The position numbers and the translations under genes were made by a program. From positions 124,001 to 188,000 of the forward strand of contig PSQN01000015.1 of assembly GCA_002989075.1 (NCBI GenBank): DNA of 64,000 nucleotides, read 5' to 3'. Below the pieces are notes generated by a model. The model did no database searches. It was not told the DNA's origin and worked only from the letters and a program-made list of their open reading frames with translations. Shown here one piece after another: positions 52,637 through 63,544 of the stretch. This DNA comes from Arthonia radiata. Lineage: Eukaryota > Ascomycota > Arthoniomycetes > Arthoniales > Arthoniaceae. How positions within the stretch are numbered: the first letter of the stretch is position 1; every line of letters begins with the position of its first letter.

Positions 52637-54121
52637 CTAGGACTCGAATGCGAAGTGAGCGCCAACCTGAATACTTTTGTTAGCATAGCGATAACGGGTT
52701 GAGACATCAACAAGTATACCTTGTGCGTGGCTTCGTTCAGCTTCTGGGTATCAAAGCTGGCGCCAAGGCCGAGTGTGAAGCCTTCTCGGACCTTGTTGTT
52801 GTAGGAGACGGCGGCAATGCCCTTGTCGTTGACTTTGCCCTGTGCGTCGTAGCGTCAGTACCAGCCGCTTCCATGTAGCGCTCGATGGTGGGCCGCGACG
52901 AACCTTCACGAACGCCAGCGGGTCAATCTGGTACTTTCCTGCCAGCTCCAGACCGACAGCGCCGGAGCTCTTCGTGTCATATGTGGCCTTCGCGCCGGCC
53001 TGCACCTGACTGCTGACCTTCTGGAAGAAGCTCGCGCCGAATACCTGCAGGTTATTCGTCGCAGTCAATGCGGTGCTGTACTGCGGCGCCAGGTACCCGA
53101 CGCTTGCGCTGTACTTGCTCAGCGCGGCTTGCGGGACGCTGTAGCTGGCTTCCGCACCGGCGACGAAGCCCTCATGGCCAACGACGGCATCAGCGGTGAC
53201 AACGGGACCCTTGAGCGCGTCCACGAAGGCGCGCAGATGGAACGCTGGCTGCTTGAAGTAGAAGTTGACCTTGGACGCGGTGTCTTGCGTCTCGGGCTTG
53301 AAGGTGCCGGTGGCTTCGACCTTTAGGTCTTTAGCGAGGGTGCCGTCGAGCTCGATTTTGCCGTCGATCGCGTTGACTGTGGACCATGCAACGGTGCCGG
53401 TAATACCTGCCGACCGATATTGAATCAGCATTTGCGCGGGTATTGTATCAGACGAATACTCAGCAGGTGGCCGTATTGTGGGAGAAGGGATGATCTCGGA
53501 GTTTTGAGGCTCAGGCGAGAGTTCTGGTAACGTTTCTGAGGAAGTTTGGTGCTGGGATCTCTTTTTCGGTGCTTTTGGGGCATCTCTCCGCCGCGCGCGA
53601 GGATAGTATGCGAACGAGTAGTATATGGAGTGTTTGGGACGATCTGAAAGTGCACGGTGATGGGAGAAGCCCAGGGACTGTATACCGTTGGCTTTATCTG
53701 TCTTCTTGGCTTCTAACTGTGGACCACGTCAGCCACTGGAGCGTGTCAGAACTTTTGAAAGGTTTTATCTTACTGAGCCAGTGAGAGGACCTTCGTGTGC
53801 AGATCTGCCCTTGACTGTGAAGTTGACGCCATTGGGAGCTTTTGACTTGACTTCGAGGTTGGCTTAAGATAGATGTCAGCCGAAATAGCCCTTGTCGCAT
53901 CAGAAGTCAGAGCCCGGACCGGCAGTGGTGTGGTAGAAATCCTTGTTGAGAAGCTGCATTGCACATCAGCGACCATTTTGAGCCAACACGAAACTAATCG
54001 TACGCACATCATTGGCGGCTTTCGCAATGTCGGAGTAGGCAGGCACCGGGACAAGGGAGACCTGCTTGACCTCTGGGCCTTTGATCTCCGTCTTGGAGTC
54101 GCTGGACAGGAGGGAAGACAT
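52637..54121 (-). CDS. POR1: Mitochondrial porin (VDAC)
   Basis: Seven exons on the minus strand: 54121-54008, 53953-53920, 53862-53774, 53716-53686, 53406-52904, 52839-52720 and 52666-52637; 306 residues. The family start AYSDIAKAAND|LLNKDFYHTTA|ANLEVKSKAPNG is followed by the beta-barrel strands, for example KVNFYFKQPAFHLRAFVDAL, VGHEGFVAGAEASY, YSTALTATNNLQVFGASFFQ and the closing VREGFTLGLGASFDTQKL...THKVGAHFAFES. It forms the metabolite channel of the mitochondrial outer membrane. Compared with the ~283-residue Neurospora-type porin it has about 23 extra N-terminal residues (MSSLLSSDSKTEIKGPEVK). Intron 4 is long (279 nt); exons 2 and 4 are 34 and 31 nt. Intron 2 has an unusual GTCCGG donor. 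Confidence 0.9.
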
Positions 54122-54874
54122 GACAAGCCGATGATTGATGCGTAAGGGATGAGACGGGGATCAGTTAAGATCGATAGGGCTATAGAGGAGGAGGGCGAAG
54201 ATGTTGAAGCAGCTGTTTGTTTGGAGTGAAAGGAGAAATCTGGGCGGCTCAACCTCGGGTTGTCACTCACCCACGTGCGAGCCGTGATAGGCAAAGCCGT
54301 AGAGAGTGAGCTCCTTCACTAAATGTTTGAAACCCTTCAGTTCTACACAAGGGACCTCTCAAATAACAGTTGACGGTCAGAATTCGTCGACCTATGGAAT
54401 GGCACAACCATCTCTCCGACAGGATCGTTTTCAAGTGTCACGCTTGGTCCATGAAAGCTCACATCAAAAAATGCACCCCGACCTGAATAGCACATGTCAA
54501 AGTAGGGCGACGAAAGCGTAGATGCAGGAAATACAGAACTACTGTGAAATTCTGCCAACAAATCAGAAAGTTTGACCCCAGGACGCGGGTGCGTTGTCCT
54601 CCTCTCCACCTACTGCCAACCTCCCAAGAAAAGAGTCACGTTGAAGCCTTGGTGCCATCATGTTTGTGTCGTGATAAACATATGCCATGAGTTGGACTGC
54701 TAGGGAATCTTTCAACGCACTGTTGAGATTTGACTGGCGGTAGATGAGATGCAAGTTAAACACGGTGTGATAAAGGAAAGAGGGTATCAATTCATTTCCG
54801 TACGCCAACGCTAATCTACACGTGCGCGGACTGCGCTGGTGATTGCCTTCGCAAACTCCAGTCACAGCGTTCTT
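54122..54874. other. Intergenic, 753 bp
   Basis: Promoter of the porin gene (minus) and 3' side of the glycoprotein gene. Nothing structured seen. Confidence 0.45.
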
Positions 54875-56038
54875 CTATGCCCACACCACCTTCGCCATAT
54901 GAATCCAACTCTCACAACTGCTCCAACTCAACAACAACGTCTTACTCGACTGATCCCAGTCCGGATAAGCATGCCCTCCGTAATTCCACTGATGGCCGCT
55001 ACTACAAGTCTCGGTGGGCGGCGGCGGCGTGTACAGCTCCACCGGCTCACTCCACTCATCCGTCAGCTGCCCCTGCAAAGGATGGCTCATCCAGAACCTG
55101 CCGCTAACGCCAGCATCGGTAAATACAGCCATCGTGTGGTTGTGGTAATGCGAGAAGAATATTTCGCCTGTGTTTGGCCCATTGCCAAGATGGTCAGTAA
55201 AATTGAAAATGTTTGACGAGGCGTCAAATTGGTCCGGCTGTGCGGTTGACCATGCATCACCATTCCAGTAAGTGTAACTATTCCGATCGATCATTGAGTC
55301 GACTGGAGCGCGGGCGACGTTCACGCCCTTGACGTAGGATTTGGACGTGCCGAAAAGATACAGATAATTGTCCAGCGCTTTGTACAGGTTGAAGCTGCCG
55401 TACAGATTCTCCGATTCGTAGAACAGCCTCGGGACAATGCGCTCGCCTGTGAGCGTGTTGTCGCCGTTCGTTGTGTCCCCTGGGTCGGTCACATTGATCG
55501 CCACCAGCGTATTGTAGTACATGGTGTTCGGACCTTCATTGAGACAGTTCATCACGCCTACTGCTTGCTTGTCGTCGGGCGAAGGCACGTAGTTGCCTGT
55601 CGCCCACATTGCGAAGTTGTTGCTGACTTCTGTCTCATTATCCGCGGTCGAGAACATGTTATTGAAGCGTCCGGAGCCGGTGGCAAACGACTCAGAAGCC
55701 TGCGTCGTCTGCGGCGCTGTAACGTTGCCGAAGTCCCAGAGGTCGGTGGGGTCTGAGGCATTCCGGTAGCCCATGTAGGAAAACGAGTTGTGCGCAAAGG
55801 AGGTCACCCCACCAAAGACTTCGGATTGCGTAGTGCTGTCGGCGAAGCCTACCAGATGGAAGCCATTAACGAAACCTCCGCCTCCACCGTCGCGCTTAGC
55901 TGTGGAACTGAATGTAGAGTCTGTAGCCAATCCGAGTGGCGCAACGTAAGACGCTGTAGGTGGCCACTCTTGCGAGCTGACTGTATTTACGAGGTAAATG
56001 AAAAGTATGAGACAGCCATGGAAAGCTGTACGAGCCAT
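54875..56038 (-). CDS. Secreted glycoprotein, DUF4185-like (uncertain)
   Basis: Intronless, 387 residues from the ATG at 56038-56036; the longer frame has no ATG. A signal peptide (AFHGCLILFIYLVNTVSS) precedes a mature part rich in Asn-glycosylation sites (NAS, NVT, NET, NFT, NHT). Repeated short beta-like segments (GFHLVGFADS, AMWATGNYVPSP, NTMYYNTLVAIN, DNYLYLFGTSK) suggest a beta-propeller. The end has three Trp/Cys-containing turns (CSSGHQWNYGGHAYPDW, LLLSWSSCESW). The pattern is reminiscent of DUF4185 or glycosidase-like propellers, but this is a guess. Extracellular. Confidence 0.75.
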   Translation of the reverse strand: MARTAFHGCLILFIYLVNTVSSQEWPPTASYVAPLGLATDSTFSSTAKRDGGGGGFVNGFHLVGFADSTTQSEVFGGVTSFAHNSFSYMGYRNASDPTDLWDFGNVTAPQTTQASESFATGSGRFNNMFSTADNETEVSNNFAMWATGNYVPSPDDKQAVGVMNCLNEGPNTMYYNTLVAINVTDPGDTTNGDNTLTGERIVPRLFYESENLYGSFNLYKALDNYLYLFGTSKSYVKGVNVARAPVDSMIDRNSYTYWNGDAWSTAQPDQFDASSNIFNFTDHLGNGPNTGEIFFSHYHNHTMAVFTDAGVSGRFWMSHPLQGQLTDEWSEPVELYTPPPPTETCSSGHQWNYGGHAYPDWDQSSKTLLLSWSSCESWIHMAKVVWA

Positions 56039-57167
56039 TGAAAAATGAGTGTGGGATGGGGAACGTAACGACTGTAGTCTTGGAACTTTTGCCAGAAGTG
56101 AAAAGGAAAATGAAAGCGGTCCACACAGGTTCCTATTTTCTGACAAAAGATTGACAAGATCGCATGCGCTCCACGAATACTCGGTAAGTACGCCCACATG
56201 CAAGATAGGTGGGTCAATGGCGCTGTCTTTCGGGCAAGGATCTGCATGCGTATAGATGCAGGCCTTGCTCTCCGCTTTGCTCTATGCATGGATGCTGTGC
56301 TCGCAGCTGCTTGGTGCCTTGCAGTCGCAGCCTACCTCTTGCTACCCCAATCTGTTGGCTTTCGGAATTGAACTAATGCTTTACAAAAGGCCTACCCATA
56401 GACTGGTCCTGCAAGGCACAGATTCGCACCAATGCCAGACAAGCCGCACAGTCTTGAAAAGGTCAAATTAGGATGGCGCCGGAAAAGCCGTGGCGTTTCA
56501 GCATGCAAGGACGTGAGTTTCCAAGCTGTAGCCGCGGCAACTTCAAGGAGTTCGCTGGACATGCAACGAAAGCCGCTTTGCAACCTGCAGGTCTGAGTCG
56601 TGTAGGTATGATCATCAGCAGATGGTCTGAACTTTGGGCTGAGTCGAGCATTTCTAATTTGCAGCGTGGTCGACTCGCAGCAATCAGGTAAGCTTCGGCA
56701 ATTATAATTCAAAGTCACCCTGAGCATCCGCAGGCGAGATATGGATCATCGGCTGACAGTGTTCAAGATCTCGCTACGTGATGGCCAAGCGATAGGCGTG
56801 CGAATTGCCTCGGTACTCCGGAGTCAACAAAAACGATTTGTGGCGGAGAAAATGCCACAACACCTGTACGGAGCCTGCTGGAACAGGGCTTCTGAAAAGT
56901 GGCCTTCCATTTGTGTTTCATTACAGTTGGCGCAAGTGCTCCATGAAGCCACACCACCTGGCTAGTACAACAATAGTATGACGGGAGGTGTGGAGATGTT
57001 GTTGTCTGGTAGATGCTGCCCCACTTTGCAGCGTTGGCGCTATCGATAAGCCACTGCCTTACGAGGCGTTCATCATTGGCGCACAGGGTCCAAGCACTAC
57101 GAAAAGTTCAGGAGGATATCAAGGTACAACCCGGTGGTACAAAACGACTGCGAGACGGACCATAAGC
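56039..57167. other. Intergenic, 1.13 kb, divergent
   Basis: Upstream regions of the glycoprotein gene (minus) and of the desaturase gene (plus). An ATG frame at 56473-56691 (72 codons) has no known relatives and is not called. Confidence 0.45.
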
Positions 57168-58354
57168 ATGTCAGTAGCTACTACCACCACCATCACGCAG
57201 CGTGATACACGAGTTCAAGGTGCGCAGGAGGCGCCTACGGCTACTTCGAACCCGCGAATTCGCAGCACGAGCAAAGCTAGGGATCAGGACTTCTTTTGGA
57301 CATACACTGAAGAGCCGCACCGGACAAGACGGAATGCTATTATTAAGGCACACCCAGAGGTAATCGACACGCTTCGTCTCACAGCTCAAGCTAAACGTAG
57401 CTCAAGGTCACCAAGCTTTGCGGTCCGGAACCGCTCACGAAATATGTCGTCGCTCTCGTCGTGGGCATTCAGCTGGCAACCGCCTACGCACTTAGATCAA
57501 CGCCGTTCTTCTCATGGACGTTCTTCATCGTCGCGTACTTGATCGGAGGTACAGCTAATCAGAACCTCTTTCTCGCAATCCACGAAATATCACACAACTT
57601 AGCATTCAGATCACCAAATGCAAACCGAGCGTTGGCCATGTTCGCCAACTTGCCAGTCGGCATACCATACTACGCCTCCTTCCGACCATATCACCTCACA
57701 CACCACAAGTCTCTGGGTGTTGATGGGTTGGATGTTGACCTGCCTACAGCGTTTGAAGCTGTTTTCCTCGACTCAGTGGGAGGCAAGGCGTTCTTCTGCA
57801 CCTTTCAAATCTTCTTCTACGCTTTGCGGCCAATTTTTGTGTTGCAGCTTCCTATAACAAACGTCCATTTAGTCAACATTGTCATTCAGCTGGCGTTCGA
57901 CGCGATCATGCTGCAGATGATCGGATGGAGATCGATCGCATACTTCGTGCTCAGCTCGTTTATGGCCGGCAGCCTACATCCTTGCGCCGCGCATTTCATT
58001 GCGGAGCACTATATATTCGCACAGCATCAAGAGCCGACAAAGCCAGCAACGCCGCAGACAGCGAATGCACCTCCGCCAGAGACGTTCTCATACTACGGTC
58101 CCTTGAACATTTTATGCTACAATGTTGGGTTGCACAACGAGCACCACGACTTCCCTGCCATTCCTTGGACACGTTTAGGCAAGCTGCACAACGTAGCGCA
58201 AGAGTTTTACGACGAGCTTCCCAGTCATAAAAGCTGGGTGTTTGTCATTTGGCAGTTTATCTGCGACGAGCGGGTCGGTCTAAAGAGCAGACTGAAGCGG
58301 AAAGAGGGCGGGCAAAAAGTTGGCGCAATCGCAGCGCACGATCAAGGCGAATAG
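57168..58354 (+). CDS. DES1: Sphingolipid (dihydroceramide) delta-4 desaturase
   Basis: Exons 57168-57359 and 57407-58354 (47-nt intron, GTAATC donor, CTAAAC branch) give 379 residues. The N-terminal lipid-desaturase motif is DFFWTYTEEPHRTRRNAII, followed by KAHPEVTKLCGPEP across the junction. The three His boxes are HEISH (123-127), HLTHH (160-164) and HNEHH (307-311); membrane helices lie at about 77-118 and 195-260. DES1 enzymes insert the 4,5-trans double bond of ceramide in the ER, using cytochrome b5. A Pro/Thr-rich insertion (EPTKPATPQTANAPPPE) sits before the third box. Tail-to-tail with RPP1, 150 bases apart. Confidence 0.92.
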
Positions 58355-58504
58355 ACAAGGCGAATAGATGGGCGAGAAGCTCTCCATTGGAAATCTCAAG
58401 CGTTTGGTGGTATTCTGTGCATCAGATAATGGCCGCCTTGAATTGAAAGAGATGCAAAGCTCTGCACGCCCACAATCATTCCTCCCACGCTGCTACGCGC
58501 GCGC

Positions 58505-58998
58505 TCAGTCGAAAAGACCAAAGCCCATGTCCTCGTCTTCTGACTCCTCCTTCTCCTCTGCTTTCTCCTCTTTCTTCTCCTCAGCAGCTGCGCCTCCAGC
58601 ACCACCAGCTGCAGCGCCTGCTGTGGGCGCGGCTGCGGCACCACCGCCTGAGCCGACATTTGTGAGTATGTCCTTGATGTCTTTGCCCTCGAGTGCCTGT
58701 TCATTCGTCAGACTGCTGTCTATTCACCCCCAGGCGTTGTGCTGAGCCGACGGATTGTGATTACCTTAGCGAACAGTTGTGTCCAGATTGGCTCTACGCC
58801 TTCGACTTTTGCGGCACCGATGAGTGTTTGGAGCTTGTCGGCCTATCACCAGTATCGTCAGTCTGCGCCGAATTCTCTGCAGCCAACCCAACTCGTAATC
58901 GGCTCAGGACACATGGCGGGGCTACCTACAGTGACTTCCACACCATCATCCGCAAGGATGAGAGCGGCGTAAGAGGACGCAAGCTCGGCGGTAGACAT
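58505..58998 (-). CDS. RPP1: 60S acidic ribosomal stalk protein P1
   Basis: Exons on the minus strand, 58998-58930, 58842-58765 and 58696-58505 (introns 87 and 68 nt, phase 0), give 112 residues. The N-terminal domain [40 protein letters not shown] and [14 protein letters not shown] is P1 rather than P2; then comes an Ala/Gly hinge, an acidic [17 protein letters not shown] stretch and the universal GFGLFD end. The stalk recruits translation factors to the ribosome and P1 pairs with P2. Divergent from the DUF2408 gene across 413 bases. Confidence 0.93.
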
Positions 58999-59411
58999 TT
59001 TAACCTGTCGATTCGAGAGACGAGGATTGGTGACTTTGTGGAGAGAGAGCGTTGCGATTAATATGTTCAATATAAGTTTATTTTGGATGCGACTGTGTGC
59101 ACAAGTCAGACAGAGTCAGTGTGAGCGCCTTCGAATTCAGGCCAACATTGAAGCACGTGCCTATCGCGCGAAGACTGACATCACCCAGTGCCAAGCCCGA
59201 ATTTTCGAGAGGTTCAACTCCCCGCAGTTTCTCCACGACGGGGTCTTGCCTTCCTCCAAACCACGTTGCTGAACTTTATGCTGCACAGCGCGCTCTCCTC
59301 CCGTTACGAACTGTCATCGCATACCGCCCAATACAGCATAGACCTTATCTATTACTTACACCGCATTCAATCACTTCTCGAAACAATACCCGTAGCAATA
59401 AAGACCCCACC
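58999..59411. promoter_or_regulatory. Shared divergent promoter, RPP1 / DUF2408 gene
   Basis: 413 bases between the two start codons. No TATA box seen. The region beside RPP1 contains TTAATATGTTCAATATAAG, AT-rich against its surroundings. Confidence 0.5.
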
Positions 59412-61146
59412 ATGACAGACTCGCCTGCTTTCAAGGCTCCGATCGATCCGAACGAACAACCCATCCTTGATAAGCTCCTCCACATCCGAGATCAGCTTCT
59501 GCTAGTGAAGCAAGACAAGACCAAATACGTAAAAAGCCAAGATGTGGTGGGCTACTACGACCAAATCTGTGAGCAGGTCGAGGTCCTCAACGGAATAAGA
59601 ACGCGTAAACCGCTTGAGCAGAACAGATGTGAGTACGAGACCTTGTGCGATCGCAACGCACTATCTAATCGACTGATCGTATCGCAGTGGACACGGTCAT
59701 CGATGACTGCTTGCAGCTAATCAGCCTGTTCTTTATGACTGTGGGCAGAAATAACGAAGCTCCTGCAGCGTAAGTAGACAGCACGAGCTGCTCTAGTTCT
59801 TTTGTCTTACTAACCGATCGTGCAGTTATTCACTGGTGTCGACAATAAAGGTGTGAAAGCGTGCTCGAGCTACGTGCATCGACAACGGCTAACACCTTCG
59901 ACAGCGATTACTGGATCACCTGAGAGAGGCAGCATTCTTTGCCGAGAAAGATCTTATTGGAGTCGACCATTGCCTAACAAAAATCGAAGGGTCAGTTGAG
60001 CTCGGCAGACCACACCACAACGATGTTATCTTGACGCGCCTCGAGGCGAGAATCAAAGCTTGTCGCGAAACGCTCGGTGAGCTGCGGCTCCTGCTCGAAC
60101 CCATACCTGATGATTTGATGCCGCTACATGAGAAGCTGGTCTCAATATTACGATCACTGTCCGGTTGCAATGCACGATCAAAGGCACGTCTTCTCCAGGA
60201 TTAACGCTGATATGTATGCTGACCCGTCGATCAGTTCCCACTACATGAGGTCCAAGACTTCAAGAAACAGCTCAAAGAAATTGAAAGCGAGTTCGAAGGC
60301 AAGGCAACAGAAGATGTCAACAAGGACTTATCAATCGAGGATCGACTGAAGAAATACGCGGACAAACTCAAGGCCACTTCGTACGCAGAAGCGAGCAAAC
60401 TGCCCGGTCGGGAAATCGTGCGCGATCTTTTGGAGCGTACGATCCTGTGGGCGGACATCATGTCAGTACGGCAAGGAAAGCTCGATCCACGATTCAAAGA
60501 GCGCATTGCCTATTTAAATGGGATCCGGACACAGCTTGAGAAACACTCCCTGACACAAGCTTGGTCACTGAGAGAAACAGACCTGTTCCAGTACCAGAGA
60601 AAGTTGGATCGAGAGGACGAGGCCAGAGTCAATGGGGACTTTGTTGATGAAAACGGGCAGCCTGCGGAGCTCTACGAGCAGCGGACGATGCTCTACCTGC
60701 TGCGCAAGTCGTACGCAACCATTTACTTCATGCTCACATCCTCAGAACCGGTCTCAGAGGCTTTGCAGCCCGTCTACAACCAGCTGAGCACTTTGCGCAA
60801 ATGCTTGGTCGAGGTCAAGCGATCGGGTGGCGTGTCGTCTCCGCGAGAGCTGTATCCTTATAGCATGAAGCTCCATTCTCTGGACAACATGCGACAAGAT
60901 GGCAAATTTGTCGTGAACGGCGACATACCAGAAGGTCAAGCTAGTGTTACCTCTCTGCTCAACGAATGCTTTGAAATGGCATACGAGTTGAGGAACGACG
61001 CAGAGCAAGAGCAAGAGAAGCACAAGGATGACGTTCAATCCGACGATGAAGACGCGGAGCCTGCTATGGAAATGAAGCGGACGACCCCAAGCAAGAGGGC
61101 AGACGGGGCAGACACAGGGTTGACGCGTACCGTCAGCGCGCACTGA
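59412..61146 (+). CDS. DUF2408/UPF0662 family protein
   Basis: Five exons: 59412-59628, 59688-59769, 59826-59850, 59905-60183 and 60235-61146; 504 residues. Helix-rich and soluble. Blocks such as DKLLHIRDQLLLVKQDKTKY, LREAAFFAEKDLIGVDHCL, LLEPIPDDLMPLHEKLVSIL and LREIV..LLERTILWADIM fit the fungal UPF0662 family (PF10303). The role of the family is not well known. Intron 4 (60184-60234) has a GC donor: splicing AAAG|GCACGT to TCAG joins NARSK to FPLHEV, whereas the nearest GT donor would delete 17 codons of a conserved-looking helix. Exon 3 is 25 nt. The last 60 residues are acidic and Lys-rich. Confidence 0.8.
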
Positions 61147-61674
61147 AACTTGGTCGATGATGGCGTTCGGAAGGCATCTGTTCCGGAATGGTAACCGTGG
61201 TGCTTGCATATTTTGGGTCGAAAAGCTTGGGGGACACGAGCATTCGAACAACACAATGTGCATCATGTGCACACGGTAGTAACGCAAGTGGGCAAGTAGA
61301 CGCGATGACACGCTTAAAAGCTTTTAGCTTTTCCACGTTGATTTTCGGTCTTGGCTTTTATAATTCCCTCTGTGTTTTCAGCTGACGACAGAACGCTTTC
61401 CTTGATTGCTGTCGTTGCATCTGCATTTTATGAACGGCAACCCCGCCTCGCTATCAGGCAACGATGGCAAAACGCTGTCCCTGGAAAGATGTCCAAACTT
61501 GTTACTCATAGGAAACACACCTAAAGGTACTTCTTATAGTTTCTTTTTCGGGTCCTATGCATCAAAATGCTTGTCATCAAGCCGTCATTCAACTAGCACA
61601 ACCATTGAGCAGGATAGCGTGCAATGAACGAGGCATCGCGGACAGCCGGAGGCAAGTGCCATGTGTAAAGCACT
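61147..61674. other. Intergenic, 528 bp
   Basis: 3' of the DUF2408 gene. Its right end may hold the unseen first exon of the SET-domain gene. Confidence 0.4.
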
Positions 61675-62229
61675 TTGATATCAGCATACTGCGACGATTC
61701 AGCCTGGTTACTAGAAAGGTCATCATACCAGCAGTCTAATCATCTCGCAGGTCGTGGCGTGTTCGCCAAAGAAGCGATTCCAGCTCGCACTGTTCTCGAG
61801 ATCTGTCCAGTGCTGGTCCTTCGCCCAGATGAGAACTCCGATCATGTCCGACATACCAACCTATACAACTATACGTACACCTGGCCTCTGAAAGCAAGCA
61901 AGGAACAAACGCAAGCGTTGCCATTAGGACTCGGTAGTCTTTTCAACCACTCCAATCACCCACGACGTTGCAACGTTGGCTGGGTCAAGCATGCTGACCC
62001 GGAAACCCGAGTGCTGCCAACTGGAGGCGTGCAACAGGGCAACGATAGCATCAAGTATATCACGCTCCGAGCGATCGAAGCCGGAGAAGAGCTTTGTATC
62101 AGCTACGGGCCTAAAGAGCGCTTGACATTCACAGACGTCGAAGCACAGCAGGTGCAGCAAGGCGACGAGGACGAACAGCCAGAGACGGTCGTGCTGGAGG
62201 AGGTGACGCTCGGCCTCGACGATGCATAA
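61675..62229 (+). CDS. SET-domain protein, 5' end unresolved
   Basis: The open frame up to the stop at 62229 contains a compact SET domain: LAGRGVFAKEAIPARTVLEI (start), LYNYTYTWPL, SLFNHSNHPRRCNVGW (the NHS cofactor motif), YITLRAIEAGEELCISYGP (the catalytic Tyr region). An acidic Gln-rich tail follows. SET enzymes methylate lysines on histones or other proteins; the small size suggests a non-histone or Set5/Set6-like member. The frame has no ATG before the domain: the first codon shown is TTG, so a short first exon must be joined by splicing, probably to an acceptor near 61731-61735 (ACCAGCAG) or 61750 (CTCGCAG). I could not choose it. An ATG frame starting MLVIKPSFN at 61567 is a possible first exon. 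Confidence 0.7.
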   Translation: MISAYCDDSAWLLERSSYQQSNHLAGRGVFAKEAIPARTVLEICPVLVLRPDENSDHVRHTNLYNYTYTWPLKASKEQTQALPLGLGSLFNHSNHPRRCNVGWVKHADPETRVLPTGGVQQGNDSIKYITLRAIEAGEELCISYGPKERLTFTDVEAQQVQQGDEDEQPETVVLEEVTLGLDDA

Positions 62230-63544
62230 CATCGTGATCGACCCCTATGCATATTGACCGGCGCAGCCACGTAATTGCCGCGTATGCATGCGTCAAAGAA
62301 GCAACATACGCAAGCCAACACTGCCGGTTGGGGACGAGGCGACAGTTTCAAGGTCGAGCCCCTTCCCCTTTTCGGCGCATGCGTGTCCAGATGAGGCGCT
62401 CATGGCCAGCCTGAAACACTTTTGGGTGTCGCAGTATTTGTCGAAGGCCTGTAGGGGGATGTCATCGGTCTTCGTCACTACTCTGGACTTCGAACCATTT
62501 GAACCTTGCAGCCGTTGGAGCAACCAGTGATCTGCGAATACTTACACGAAAGTGCAAGGCGTTGTGTTGATCTTCAATGTCGACGTCACGTTCATCCATT
62601 CATGACTTACTATCTGAAGGCTCATGTGCTACCGTCCGAAGTCGACAGAAACACTATCGTGATGCTCGTATCCAGGATGAGAAGGGGGTGACAGGTCTCA
62701 GGGCTGAAGCAAGAGGGGGTAGGTTGGGGATTCCAACGCGGACAGGCTAGCGCCCGAGAACGGGATCCTCAACCGTCGTCTTGGGACAATCACCAACGAG
62801 CTCAGATTCGCCAGCGAGTGAGCGAGGCGAGTCAAAAGAGTTGGCTCAGGTGGGGGACTTTTTATCCCGTCTGGTCACTGCGCGCGTATCCATACCATCC
62901 CTCCTTCTTCGACTCCAGATCATGAGGATAGTCCACCACCCTTCCTGACCTCCTCACCCTTGGAGGAGCATCTTGTACATACACACCACTCAGGCAGTCG
63001 CTTGTATTTCGGTTATGATCTCTTGGTGCAATTTCGGGTTCCTACTTTGTTCTTTTATCAACCATTCTGACTCGCTCTCTCCGCATAAACCCACGGACGT
63101 CAGCACCTGCATATCTCTAGCTCAACAGCCCACCCTCGCCTCGTCTTTGACCAGAAGATTACCGCCCTCACAGGCATCCATTAACGAATTAATCATAATC
63201 TTGCTGCAGCGGTACTTGGCTCTGACGTTCCTTAACCGGCCACTCCTTTGCGGCGACCACGGTCAAGATAGCGCATAACTTCTTCTGAAACAGTCGCACA
63301 ACAGCATCGCGCTTAACAACCGCCATTGGCGTTGCACAATCGCACAATCTGTAAAAGTTTTCAACCACAGCAAACACGACACACTCCACCTACTGGTCAC
63401 TACCCGAGCCAGAGCTCTCTACTACGTTTGTCGAGCACCAGCGGCCTGGTCTGAGGCTTCGGACGACTGCAGTTTCTCATCCCTACGCAAGTCGATCCGA
63501 CGAGCTCCTCCAATGTCAGCACCTGGACCACACACCCTGTGAAT
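62230..63544. other. Intergenic, 1.3 kb
   Basis: 3' side of the SET gene and a probable long leader of the DENN-type gene. The 500 bases before 63545 are rich in C and T on the + strand. No gene recognised. Confidence 0.45.

Noticed and set aside
56473-56691. 72-codon ATG frame, + strand
   Set aside because: No relatives recognised, no supporting splice or promoter signals, lies in a divergent upstream region.
59205-59235. GAGGTTCAACTCC, like a tRNA T-loop
   Set aside because: The flanking bases do not pair into a T stem and no D arm, anticodon arm or acceptor stem could be drawn.
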